DNA from: Anabaenopsis elenkinii CCIBt3563
GTDB taxonomy: Bacteria; Cyanobacteriota; Cyanobacteriia; Cyanobacteriales; Nostocaceae
Reading direction: 5' to 3'
NCBI RefSeq assembly: GCF_015245355.1
Contig: NZ_CP063311.1
Coordinates: 4,258,209 to 4,304,138, forward strand
Length of the DNA: 45,930 nucleotides
Positions 1 through 9,700 of the stretch are shown in pieces; the first letter of the stretch is position 1; each line of letters starts with the position of its first letter. The notes beneath the pieces are model-generated. The model was not told where the DNA came from and made no database searches. It saw only the letters and a list, made by a program, of their open reading frames with translations. The position numbers and the translations under genes are program-made.

Positions 1-3000
1 GATGCAAATGGCGACTTTACCTACACCCTGAGTGCAGCCAACCTCACCGCCATTGGCCAGGGAGAAGGTAAAACCATCACCGCCTCCCAAACCGACGCCG
101 CCGGTAATATTGGTACATCCCCAGCCTTTACCTTTGCAGTCGATACCATAGCCCCAGCCGCCCCCGTCATTAACACCGTTGCGGAAGACAATATTATTGA
201 TGCTCAAGAAGCCCAAGCAGGCTTGACCATCACAGGTACTGGTGAACCTGGAGCTACGGTGACTCTAGTATTTGACAGCGGTACTACATTAACAGGTGGT
301 AACACGGTAGTTGTGAACCCTGATGGTACGTGGTCAGTGGCGGTAGTTGCAGCCGATGTCGAGGCTTTTGGTGAGGGTGGAGAAAGAATTACTGCCACTC
401 AAACCGACGCCGCAGGCAATGTCAGCCCGAGCGCGACTCAGGATATTACAGTGGTGGTGGATACCATAGACTCCTTCATTGCGATCGCCCCCACCAATGC
501 AGTACAACCAGAAGGTAATCAAGGACTCACCCCATTCACCTTCACAGTCACCCGCACCGGGGACACCAATGTTACCAGCACTGCTAACTGGGTAGTCACA
601 GGTACAGGAGTCAACCCTGCTAACGCCGCCGACTTTGCAGGTGGAGTATTCCCATCGGGTACTGTCACCTTTGCACCAGGGGTAACATCTCAGGTAATTA
701 CAGTCAATGTCCAAGGTGACACGGTAGCAGAACCAAATGAAACCTTTAGCATCACTTTGTCTGGTGCTACTAATGCCACCATTACCACGGCTACTGCAAC
801 GGGAACTATTCTGGATGACGATACAATTTTGCTATCCCCAGGGGGGAATCAGGGGTTAAGGATTGAACAAGAGCAGCGACAAACAGCGGATATTGATGAT
901 ATTCTTAGGCGGCTACGGGCTGATATTCCGGGCGCCCAGTTGTATGTACCACCGTTGTCATTTACAGTTCGACCCCTAATTAATGGTGAGGTTGGGGATG
1001 TCTTCCCTACTGAGATAGTTCAGATAGAAGTGGATTTTGCGGAACGCCCCCCAGGCACACTTGACTATTTTGGTGTAGCCAAGCAGGATGACAATGGTAA
1101 TTTCTTCCTCTTCAACAATAACCCTGCTGAGGGCGAAGTGGGGGTGATATTGCGAGACCGAGATGGTAATGGTCGCATTGATGGGGCAACTTTGTTCTTA
1201 AAAGACAGGACAAGTCCCGATCAAAGCATAACGGAGACGGGAGACTTAGATCCAAGACGTGGCTTTATTTTTGATCCCTTTGTTCCGGTGGCGCGAGATA
1301 CTGGTCTACCTACAGTCATCATTACTAGTCAAGCAGTAAATGCCTTTCCCAGTGGAGATCCTAACTATCAGTTTCCAGTCCTCTACACCTTCACCTTCAG
1401 TGAACCAGTCAGGGGCTTCACTACTGATGATATCACCGTCACCAATGGTACTAAGGGAACATTTACAGGCAATGATGGTGAAACAGTTTACACCTTGCTA
1501 GTTGAAACCAGTGTAGTTAACCGTGATGCACCTGGTAACACAGGCTTAAGAGTTGCTGTGCGCGATGGAGCCGCCATTGGTAATATTAGTGGGAATCCCA
1601 GCGCTGCGGCTTCATTGCTAGCACCAGTAGCCCCAGTGATTAACTTGGTGGCGGGAGATGACATAGTTAACAGACAAGAAAAACTGGATGGTTTTAACAT
1701 CACCGGTACTGGTACACCAGGGGCACAGATTATCGTCAGGTTTGACAGTGAGCCGAATAGTTCCAGACCTGGGAAACAAGCTACTGTACAGCCTGATGGC
1801 AGATGGTCAATTGCTATTACCGCTGATGATGTGCTAGGGTTTGATCAGGGTGAAGAAGGTATCTTTGTTTATCAGAACTTGAATGGCAATGTTAGCCCTC
1901 AAAGAAGTCGGTTTATTAAGGTTGATACTGTACTACCTACGGTTACTATCACCGCAGACAAGTCAGTAATAGCAATCATTCCCACAGGAGATATTACTTA
2001 TACCTTCACCTTCAGTGAAGCAGTAGCCGACTTTACTAGGGATGACATTGTCCTGAGCAATGGTGGTACTAAGGGAGCATTCAACCAAATCGATGACAGG
2101 ACATACACCTTAGTAGTTACACCTGATGAGGACTTTGAAGGAACATTGAGTGTTTTTGTCCCCATGGCAGTTGCCCGGGATGAGGCAGATAACCTGAATA
2201 TGGTACCTGCTTTCTTCACTACCTTGATCATTCCTCAACCTCCCACCGGACAACCAGGCACTCCCGGTGAACAAGGTCCTCCCGGTCCACAAGGTCCTGT
2301 AGGTGAACAAGGTCCTCCCGGACAACCAGGCACTCCCGGTGAACAAGGTCCCACCGGTCCACAAGGTCCTGTAGGTGAACAAGGTCCCACCGGTCCACAA
2401 GGTCCCACCGGTCCACAAGGTCCTGTAGGTGAACCAGGTCCTGTAGGTCCACAAGGTCCCACCGGTCCACAAGGTCCTGTAGGTGAACCAGGCGGTCCCG
2501 GACAACCAGGCGGTCCCGGACAACCAGGTACTCCCGGTGAACCAGGTACTCCCGGACAACCAGGTACTGTAACTATCAACGACCCCAACACCGGAACACC
2601 TCTTCTACAGCAACCCTTTGATACTGTCTTTAAATTCTCTGTCACAGGTTCAACCCCCTCATCTCAGGTGCTGGAGGTTGTCTTTGCGGACGGTAAAACT
2701 CAAAGTATTCTCACCACTCTCGGTGATGCCTCTGGGCTACCTGATGGTATTGGTTCTATCCTTAACGATCTCCAGTCAGGCTTGATCAGTGTCTCCCCTG
2801 CAAATGGTAATGTGACCAGGTTCCAATTGCGCCAGCTGGGAACTAATGCTATTACCCCCTTAACGATTAGTCAGGTTACAGCTAATGGTTTTACCCTGAC
2901 TGGTGGTGGATTGAACATTGCTGCAGACGTTCTGGGCAGACCAGGAGATACAGAGACTGTAAAAATCTTTACTCAGAAGATTGAGGTCAACGGTCAGCAA

Positions 3001-3531
3001 CTGGAAGCTATTAGTCTGGGAGGCCTTACCCCGCCTGCTAGTCCTAGCGACAAAATCACTGTTAAGGTGGATGCTACCCTGTACCGGGAAGCTGCTTTTG
3101 ATAATCTAGTGGGCTTCTACTTGGCGGAAAGAACTACAGGGGCTGTGGTTGATAAACTCACTGGTGACAGTATCGCTGGACTGGGCGATCGCAATGCCTA
3201 TCTAGGTGCTGTACGTAACAATGCAGTGCTGACTGGTAGGGTTGGCAATAACCAAACCAGCAATTTAAGCAGCACCTTTGAAGTTAGCTCTAGTCTTAAC
3301 TTGTCAGACTATGTGCTGCTACCATTCCTAGTCGCAAATGGTGACATCAACTCAGTGAGACCCGACTTTAGTAACCTATTTGTCACCAGTATAGGCACTA
3401 ACGTTTCCAACAGCAACCAGATCCAGTTGTTGGGTAACAATGTCTTTGGCTTTGAAGATATAGCCGGCGGCGGTGATAACGACTTTGATGATGTCATCTT
3501 CCAGGTTCGAGGACTAAGCGTCGTAGTGTAA
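1..3531 (+). CDS. Large surface/secreted adhesin-like protein, 5' end missing (Ig-like, Calx-beta, collagen-like, DUF4114)
   Basis: The reading frame is open from base 1, so the gene begins upstream of the window; 1176 codons are visible. In order one sees Bap-type Ig-like repeats (DAAGN motif, residues 1-150), a Calx-beta domain (about 152-274, ending GTILDDD), further Ig-like 'TFTFSEPV' modules (about 440-745), a Gly-X-Y collagen-like tract (about 749-856, [16 protein letters not shown] types) and a C-terminal DUF4114 domain whose acidic end reads [14 protein letters not shown]. Such proteins are usually extracellular, with Ca2+ likely bound by the Calx-beta and acidic loops. No membrane segment is seen in the visible part. 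The Calx-beta module is closely similar to the one in the convergent gene ending at 4086. The role is inferred to be adhesion or a sheath/matrix component; the substrate is unknown. Confidence 0.85.
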   Translation, partial: DANGDFTYTLSAANLTAIGQGEGKTITASQTDAAGNIGTSPAFTFAVDTIAPAAPVINTVAEDNIIDAQEAQAGLTITGTGEPGATVTLVFDSGTTLTGGNTVVVNPDGTWSVAVVAADVEAFGEGGERITATQTDAAGNVSPSATQDITVVVDTIDSFIAIAPTNAVQPEGNQGLTPFTFTVTRTGDTNVTSTANWVVTGTGVNPANAADFAGGVFPSGTVTFAPGVTSQVITVNVQGDTVAEPNETFSITLSGATNATITTATATGTILDDDTILLSPGGNQGLRIEQEQRQTADIDDILRRLRADIPGAQLYVPPLSFTVRPLINGEVGDVFPTEIVQIEVDFAERPPGTLDYFGVAKQDDNGNFFLFNNNPAEGEVGVILRDRDGNGRIDGATLFLKDRTSPDQSITETGDLDPRRGFIFDPFVPVARDTGLPTVIITSQAVNAFPSGDPNYQFPVLYTFTFSEPVRGFTTDDITVTNGTKGTFTGNDGETVYTLLVETSVVNRDAPGNTGLRVAVRDGAAIGNISGNPSAAASLLAPVAPVINLVAGDDIVNRQEKLDGFNITGTGTPGAQIIVRFDSEPNSSRPGKQATVQPDGRWSIAITADDVLGFDQGEEGIFVYQNLNGNVSPQRSRFIKVDTVLPTVTITADKSVIAIIPTGDITYTFTFSEAVADFTRDDIVLSNGGTKGAFNQIDDRTYTLVVTPDEDFEGTLSVFVPMAVARDEADNLNMVPAFFTTLIIPQPPTGQPGTPGEQGPPGPQGPVGEQGPPGQPGTPGEQGPTGPQGPVGEQGPTGPQGPTGPQGPVGEPGPVGPQGPTGPQGPVGEPGGPGQPGGPGQPGTPGEPGTPGQPGTVTINDPNTGTPLLQQPFDTVFKFSVTGSTPSSQVLEVVFADGKTQSILTTLGDASGLPDGIGSILNDLQSGLISVSPANGNVTRFQLRQLGTNAITPLTISQVTANGFTLTGGGLNIAADVLGRPGDTETVKIFTQKIEVNGQQLEAISLGGLTPPASPSDKITVKVDATLYREAAFDNLVGFYLAERTTGAVVDKLTGDSIAGLGDRNAYLGAVRNNAVLTGRVGNNQTSNLSSTFEVSSSLNLSDYVLLPFLVANGDINSVRPDFSNLFVTSIGTNVSNSNQIQLLGNNVFGFEDIAGGGDNDFDDVIFQVRGLSVVV

Positions 3532-3582
3532 GCTCAGTCACCAAAAGGCACGCTCTAGCCATTCCTTAGTTGAATGCAAACC

Positions 3583-3623
3583 AGATCCCGGACTTCTCTA
3601 AGAAGTCCGGGTCTAAATTTTTT
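3583..3623 (+). terminator. Rho-independent terminator after the adhesin gene
   Basis: Arms CCCGGACTTCT (3587-3597) and AGAAGTCCGGG (3601-3611) pair perfectly around a 3-nt loop and can extend outward past one bulge. A run of six T follows at 3618-3623. It sits about 50 nt past the stop codon at 3531. Confidence 0.8.
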
Positions 3624-3643
3624 CACACTATAACCCAAACTTA

Positions 3644-3700
3644 CTTAACCGGGGAATAAATTAAGCGTCTGATAGCAAAAGTCCACTAAAAGTGGACTGG
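3644..3700 (-). repeat. Dispersed double-hairpin repeat, copy F
   Basis: Read on the minus strand it starts CCAGTCCACT, pairs through AGTGGACT (8-bp stem, 3680-3687 with 3691-3698), then has GCTATCAGAC and a tail CTTAATTTATTCCC. The tail matches the copy at 38179-38234 almost base for base, while the stem sequence differs but still pairs. Confidence 0.6.
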
Positions 3701-3755
3701 TAAGGGCATAGGATACTCTAGGCAATGATTGTTAAGCTTATTTATAATGTGATAT

Positions 3756-3941
3756 TCAACACCCAGTCGGATTTATCCGACTTTAGCTATTAGACAGGGG
3801 TTTCTAACCCCTGGCTCCCGGTGGTCGTAGCTCTGAAACCCTGACCCGTCAACACCCAGTCGGATTTATCCGACTTTAGCTATGAGACAGGGGTTTCTAA
3901 CCCCTGGCTCCCGGCGGTCGTAGCTCTGAAACCCTGACCCG
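3756..3941 (+). repeat. Two tandem 93-bp copies (A, B) of the double-hairpin repeat
   Basis: Units 3756-3848 and 3849-3941 differ at only two positions. Each has stem 1 AGTCGGAT/ATCCGACT, a linker TTAGCTAT(T/G)AGAC, stem 2 AGGGGTT/AACCCCT and a 3' part ending CTGACCCG. Each is bounded by GTCAAC-type heptamers. A third copy of this long form lies inverted at 45508-45604. They occupy the gap between two convergent genes. Confidence 0.85.
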
Positions 3942-4073
3942 TCAACAGTCAACAGTCAACAGTCAACAGTCAACAGTCAACCGTCAACCGTCAACAGTCA
4001 ACAGTCAACCGTCAACAGTCAACAGTCAACCGTCAACAGTCAACCGTCAACAGTCAACAGTCAACCGTCAACC
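3941..4073. repeat. Heptamer tandem array (GTCAACM)19
   Basis: Nineteen uninterrupted 7-bp units GTCAACA or GTCAACC, ending 12 bp before the stop codon of the minus-strand gene at 4086. The variable seventh base follows the order AAAAACCAACAACACAACC. This is a cyanobacterial short tandemly repeated repetitive (STRR) type array. A 3-unit array of the same heptamer lies at 43868-43888. Confidence 0.9.
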
Positions 4074-4085
4074 CTCAGAAGATAT

Positions 4086-6500
4086 CTATATTAAGGTGCC
4101 GAACTGAGTTAAATGTGCTTGTATCTGGGTTAAATCCCTGGTAGCATCAGGGGCGATCGCACCTTCAATTAATTTCTCACCGGGGAAAGCATTAGAACCA
4201 AACAGATGGCGCACTATCATAATCCCATCAGAAAGGGCATTGACTCGACCATCCCCGTCAATATCTAGGTGTTTGTCGTCTACTCCTTTTTGTAAGTAGG
4301 CTTGAATTTCTGCTAGGTTGCGGGTAGCGTTAGGCGATATCGCACCTTCAATTAATTTCTCACCGGGGAAAGCATTAGGACCAAACAGATAACGTACTAT
4401 CATAATCCCATCGGAAAGGGCATTGACTCGACCATCCCCATCAATATCTAGATTCCATGCTTGCTTACTGACTAAAATCGGGTCGGTTTCTAAGCTATAA
4501 CCAGGGGCTAAATTATCGGAAGTCACATTAAGTTGAGTTCCTTCAAAGTTCCTGGTACTGGTAAATTTAAAGTCCCCTAATTTTAACGGTAGGGGTTGGT
4601 TAGGCCAGTTACCAGCAAAGTCAGCATAACCAAATTGGATAAACTTGTCAGTATTCGGGTCGTTGTCAAAGTCAACAGTATCAAGTATGGGTTCTGATAG
4701 GGGAACAAATAGATTGTTATTGAACAGGTTGTCTGCATTTTGGAAGCTCAGTTCATTAGAGTTATAATGCAGCCGTAAACTAATACCGGTCAGGGTATTA
4801 TCACCTGTGGTGGTGTTATAAAACAGGGGGATAGATACATTACCCCCAGGGGTAGCGGTTAAATTATTTAATGATGTGATTTGTTGCCGATCGCCTAGGT
4901 CATCATTGAGAATTGTCCCGGTGGCGGTAGCTGTGGTAATAGTAGCACCACTGGAGTCAGACAAGGTGAGGGTAAAGGTTTCATCTGGCTCTACTACAGT
5001 ATCACCTGTCACATTAACTGTGATTACCTTCGTGGTTTCCCCGGAGGCAAAATCTACCCTGCCAAATGGTAATAAACCGCCAAAATCAGCAGCATTGGCG
5101 GGGTTGTCTCCCGTACCTGTAACTGCCCATCTCGCACTAGTTATACCAGTTGTATCACCTGTGCGGGTCACTGTGAAGGTAAAGGGGGTGAGTCCTTCAT
5201 CCCCTTCTAAGCGTGTAGCATTAGTGGGGGCGATCGCTAAATTCGTTGATGTCTGAAACTCACTCACATCAAAAATTTGCAGTCCTGATGAACCATCAGC
5301 CACATAGGCGTAGTCCCCTACCACTTTCACCCCCAACGCAAAGTTAGGAGTTTGATAATTTTCCCTGCGGGTGGGGTTAGAGGGGTTAGTGATGTTGATG
5401 ATTTGTAGTCCTGATTCATCATCAGCCACATAGGCATAGTTACCTACCACTTGCACACCATAAGCAAAGCCAGGAGTATTATAAGAGCCTGTGAGGGTGG
5501 GGCTAGAGGGGTTAGTGATGTTGAGGATTTGTAGCCCTGAGAAACCATCAGCTACATAGGCGTAGTTACCCACCACTTGCACAGCGGTAGCAAAGTCAGG
5601 AGTATCAAAACTGCCGATCAGGGTAGGGCTAGAGGGGTTAGTGATGTTGAGGATTTGTAGCCCTGAGAAACCATCAGCTACATAGGCGTAGTTACCCACT
5701 ACTTGCACACCCTCAGCAGAGTCAGGAGTATCAAAACTGCCGATCAGGGTGGGGCTAGAGGGGTTGGTGATGTTGATGATTTGTAGCCCTGATGAACCAT
5801 CAGCTACATAGGCGTAATTACCTACTACTTGCACACCTATAGCCAGTCCAGGAGTATCAAAACTGCCGATCAGGGTGGGGCTAGAGGGGTTGGTGATATT
5901 GAGGATTTGTAGCCCTGAGAAACCATCAGCTACATAGGCGTAATTACCCACCACTTGCACACCCAAAGCAAAGTCAGGAGTATCATAAGAACCGGTGAGG
6001 GTGGGGCTAGAGGGGTTGGTGATATTGATGATTTGTAGCCCTGAGAGACCATCAGCCACATAGGCGTAGTCCCCTACTACTTGCACCGCTGTGGCAAAGC
6101 CGGGAGTATCATAGTATGACAGTGATAATATCTGAGCCAGGTTAAGTTGAATGTTGCCTGTAGTACCTAAGAAACCATCAACTGCTATGTGGTAGGTGGT
6201 TCCGGCGGTGGGGAAAAAAGTCACCTGACTAGCTGAGTCTAAGTTTTCATCGAAAGCGACTAAAGTTAGATTATTAACAGCATCGCCAGTAAAGACTGAG
6301 AGATAAGTATTAAAATTACTGCCAACAGTATTGATAGTTACCGGACTGGCAGTAGGAGCAGTCCAACGCCACCAAGCAGAGTTAATGGTTCCTGACTGGC
6401 TTGGTTCTCCCGGTTCGCCGGTGAATCCTAGGTTAGTACCAGTTACTGAGGCAATTTGTCCAGTGATGACCGTACTATCAATAAAGTTATTGTTAGTCAT
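4086..6500 (-). CDS. LVIVD-repeat protein with PPC, Calx-beta, cohesin-like and dockerin-like modules
   Basis: 804 aa from an ATG. Residues about 40-125 look like a bacterial pre-peptidase (PPC) beta-sandwich (WWRWTAP, FFPTAGTTYHIAVDG). Residues about 130-424 are seven 42-residue LVIVD repeats (NYAYVADG.SGLQI.NITNP), expected to form a beta-propeller. A Calx-beta domain follows (about 425-530, ending GTILNDD), then a cohesin-like domain (about 535-680). Two dockerin-like DIDGDGRVNALSDGIMIVR Ca2+-binding segments lie near residues 700 and 760. There is no classical signal peptide, so type I or another non-Sec export is likely if it is secreted. The repeats are nearly identical at DNA level (126-bp period, about 5235-6113), which suggests recent expansion. 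The function is inferred to be a Ca2+-dependent extracellular scaffold; no enzymatic motif is seen. Confidence 0.85.
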   Translation of the reverse strand: MTNNNFIDSTVITGQIASVTGTNLGFTGEPGEPSQSGTINSAWWRWTAPTASPVTINTVGSNFNTYLSVFTGDAVNNLTLVAFDENLDSASQVTFFPTAGTTYHIAVDGFLGTTGNIQLNLAQILSLSYYDTPGFATAVQVVGDYAYVADGLSGLQIINITNPSSPTLTGSYDTPDFALGVQVVGNYAYVADGFSGLQILNITNPSSPTLIGSFDTPGLAIGVQVVGNYAYVADGSSGLQIINITNPSSPTLIGSFDTPDSAEGVQVVGNYAYVADGFSGLQILNITNPSSPTLIGSFDTPDFATAVQVVGNYAYVADGFSGLQILNITNPSSPTLTGSYNTPGFAYGVQVVGNYAYVADDESGLQIINITNPSNPTRRENYQTPNFALGVKVVGDYAYVADGSSGLQIFDVSEFQTSTNLAIAPTNATRLEGDEGLTPFTFTVTRTGDTTGITSARWAVTGTGDNPANAADFGGLLPFGRVDFASGETTKVITVNVTGDTVVEPDETFTLTLSDSSGATITTATATGTILNDDLGDRQQITSLNNLTATPGGNVSIPLFYNTTTGDNTLTGISLRLHYNSNELSFQNADNLFNNNLFVPLSEPILDTVDFDNDPNTDKFIQFGYADFAGNWPNQPLPLKLGDFKFTSTRNFEGTQLNVTSDNLAPGYSLETDPILVSKQAWNLDIDGDGRVNALSDGIMIVRYLFGPNAFPGEKLIEGAISPNATRNLAEIQAYLQKGVDDKHLDIDGDGRVNALSDGIMIVRHLFGSNAFPGEKLIEGAIAPDATRDLTQIQAHLTQFGTLI

Positions 6501-6554
6501 GACTTAAGTTTCCTATATATCAGTATTTTAGTGGTCAAAAAATAGTGAAATACG

Positions 6555-6705
6555 GAACCTCTATAAAAAGTCCCGTATCTTGTTACTCTATCACCGACCT
6601 TGCACTGAGCGGTAGCCGAAGTGCGGGGGATTCTTGCTTCACGGGGTTTCCAATGAATTTACCCGCCCTAAGGCGCCGCTCCGCCAACAGCAAGCATCTT
6701 GACCG
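6555..6705 (-). mobile_element. Possible 3'-end relic of a TnpB-type (IS200/IS605 or IS607) element
   Basis: On the minus strand this gap reads like the tail of cyanobacterial tnpB genes: a GGCGGAGCGGCGCC stretch, then GTGAAGCAAGAATCCCCC, then a CCCCGCACTT...GTGC stem region. The tail of the intact tnpB at 24902-26128 has the parallel order (GCGGAGCGG, hairpin, ATGAAACAAGAA). No transposase body remains. The call rests on memory of such ends and on this local parallel. Confidence 0.35.
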
Positions 6706-6751
6706 TGTGTCCCTGGACCTATAGCGACTACCTGAAGTAGTTTCTATTCAT

Positions 6752-9700
6752 CTACACAGCAAGAGTGAAATCGTTTGTAGTTAAAGCCAAGTTACCATTG
6801 AGTTGAATCAATAAATCATCTGTGGTCTGAGGTGTTTGATTAGTAGCTAGGATGAAAGTGCTAGTTCCGAGTGCTCCTCCTGTGATAACGGAATTAGGGA
6901 CATTAAAGTAACCAAAATTACCAACACCTATCAGAGTGGCTGCATTATTTACAGCAGCCGCCAAAGTCGCACCCACGGGGGTAACCTGTCCTACAAACTG
7001 AGGTCGAGTCAATCCTAATGCTACCAGGTCGATTCTGTCCCCTGTTCCCGGCTTAAAGTCAGTAATAGTATCATAGCTCACAGCCCCGCCTAATTGGGAT
7101 CTGTTAGAGTCAGCAGCAGATGTATAAACGAAGGTGTTAACACCACCGCCACCTGTTAACCTATCGCCCCCAAGACCACCTATTAAGGTGTCATTAACAG
7201 CACCACCTATTAAGGTGTCATTACCAGCGCCACCTATTAAGATGTTATTACCACTACCACCTATTAAGGTGTCATTAAGAGCAGTACCAGTAACTTCTAA
7301 CCGTCCAGTAAAGGCAGGTTGTACACCACCAACACCAGAGGCATTAATTCTGATACCTCGGGTAGCATTTTCCGGCAGTGTGGGGGCTGCTATGATCAGG
7401 TTTCTGTCCTGATTTCCATCTCCAACTGTATCTGCCGTCCTTCCTGATCCGATAAGATTGATAGTTAAGGTTTCGTCACCATATTGTAGGGTATCAATTC
7501 GATTGGGAGTGGTGCTGACACTGGTATTATTATTCCGGTCAGAGACTAAAGTCAGAGTTTGAATGTTGTCATCTAAGGTTAAGTTAACCCGTTGCTGTGC
7601 TCCCTGAAGGGTTAATGTATTTGTACTCTCCAAGGTAATTTGATCATTTTGATTAGCATTTCTGAGGGTAACTTGACCTGCATCAAATTCATACTCCCTA
7701 ATATTAATCAAACCAGCATCAGCTATGACACTATTTGCGGGGTTTACGCCGTTAGTTCCTTCCAAGCGCAAGACTTGAATGTTTTGAGCAGCATTAATGG
7801 CATTAATGGCAGTGGTTCTAGCAGCAGCAGCAGGGATTCCTGTTAGATCATTATCATTGGTTGTTAAAACCAAATCATTGGATCTTAAAACCAATGTATT
7901 TCTACCAGTGCCACCATTAATAGAATCATTATTATTTAAATCATTGAATGCAGCCGATTCCAAGATAATAGTGTCATCACCGGCACCACCGTCTAACCTG
8001 TGATCACCAGCAGTTATGACTCTCAGAATGTCATTACCGTCACCACCTGTTAAGGTGTTATTACCACTACCACCTGTTAAGACGTCATCAAGAGCAGTAC
8101 CAGTAACTGTTAACCGTCCAGTAAAGGCAGGTTGACCAACAACAGAGGCATTAATTCTGATACCTTGGATAGCATTTGGTGGCAGTGTGGGGGCTGCTAT
8201 GATCAGGTCTCTGTCCTGATTTCCCAATCCATCTGCCCCCCTTGGTATTCCTGTTGTAATATCGATAGCTGTAACAACATTGATAGTTAACCCCTGGTTA
8301 TCATATTGTAGGGTATCAATCTGATTGGCATTGGTGCTTGGACTGATATTACCATTCCGGTCAGAGACTAAAGTCAGAGTTGGGATGTTTTCTAAGGTTA
8401 AGTTAACCCGTTGCTGTGCTCCATCAAGGGTTAATGTCCTTGTACTATTTAAGGTAATTCGATCATTTTGATCAGCACCTCTGAGGGTAACTTCACGTAG
8501 TCCAGAAGTATTTACAAATTCAAAGCGGTTAATACCGGTGATTTGCCCAGCATCTGCGGTCAATGTAGTTCCATTCAAGCGCAGGATTTCAATACCTTGA
8601 GCACGGTTATTGATGACAGCAACATTAGTGGGTAGTTGAGCATTACCTGTAGCTGTCAAATCAGCCAGAATGTTAGGAGCTGTACCTTGTCTAAGTTCTA
8701 AAGTATCTGTTCCTGCGCCACCTTGGAGAGTTGCGTTGCGCCCAAAGAATCGGGTTGCATCGAATATGAATGTGTCATTTAATGCGGTACCAGTGGCATT
8801 GAAGTCCGCAGTGAAGGTCTCAGCATTAATAGTAACACCTGTTGCAGTATCTCCTGGAAGCTGAATTCCCCCGATGGTTAAAGGTCTGCTTTGAGCAACG
8901 GGGGTGACGACGTTGTTGACGTTAATTCTTAATCCATCAACATCAGATACTAGTCTGGTAATAACATTTCTACCGGCAACAGTAGTATTATTATTTCTGT
9001 CAGAGGTTAAATTCAGAGTAGGGGTTAAACCCACAGTAGGTACGGTTTCTAAAGGTACGTTTTCTAAGGTCAAATCAACACTTGCTTGTGCTGCTCCTTG
9101 GAGGTTTAATCTGCTTGTACCATCTAGGGTGAACCTATCATTAGCAGCAGCATTGCTGAGGTTGACCGTGTCAACGGCAAACTCATATCTGTTAACAGCA
9201 GTAATTGTTTGAGCGTCTACTGTTAACGCATTTAAGTCACGTCTTTGTAAGTTACCAACCGGATTTAGTTGCAAGCGCAAGATTTCAATATTCTGAGCCG
9301 CGTTAACAGCATTGAGTTGGGTGTTGTCAAGTACAACTGGAGGTACAACTGGAGGAAGTGGAGGAAGTGGAGGAAGTGGAGGGAATGGAATGAAAACATC
9401 CCTTAACAATACTAATTTATCTGTCCCACTACCACCATCAACTCTGTCCTGAGTATCAAAGTTAGCAAGCACAAACCCAATAGTGTCATCACCAGAACTA
9501 CCTGTGAAGTTAACCCTACCGTTATCAAAGGTTAATCCTACACCGCCACTGTTAGCTGAGGCATTAACAGTTGTCTGTGCAGTGGGGTTTAAAGTAATTC
9601 GGTCGGTAACTCTTAGCCCTGCATCCCCGGTAATATTGATGTTTCTGACATTTGCTAGGTTGGTTAGACTCGATATTGTGTTAACCCCACCGTTAAATTC

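Noticed and set aside
2235..2645. Minus-strand ORF that also reads as Gly-Pro-rich, collagen-like protein
   Set aside because: It is the mirror of the plus-strand Gly-X-Y tract, because GGN/CCN codons are complementary. It has no ribosome site and the plus frame continues on both sides.
3941..4073. The regular heptamer array as a CRISPR
   Set aside because: Units are 7 bp with no spacers; it is a simple tandem repeat.
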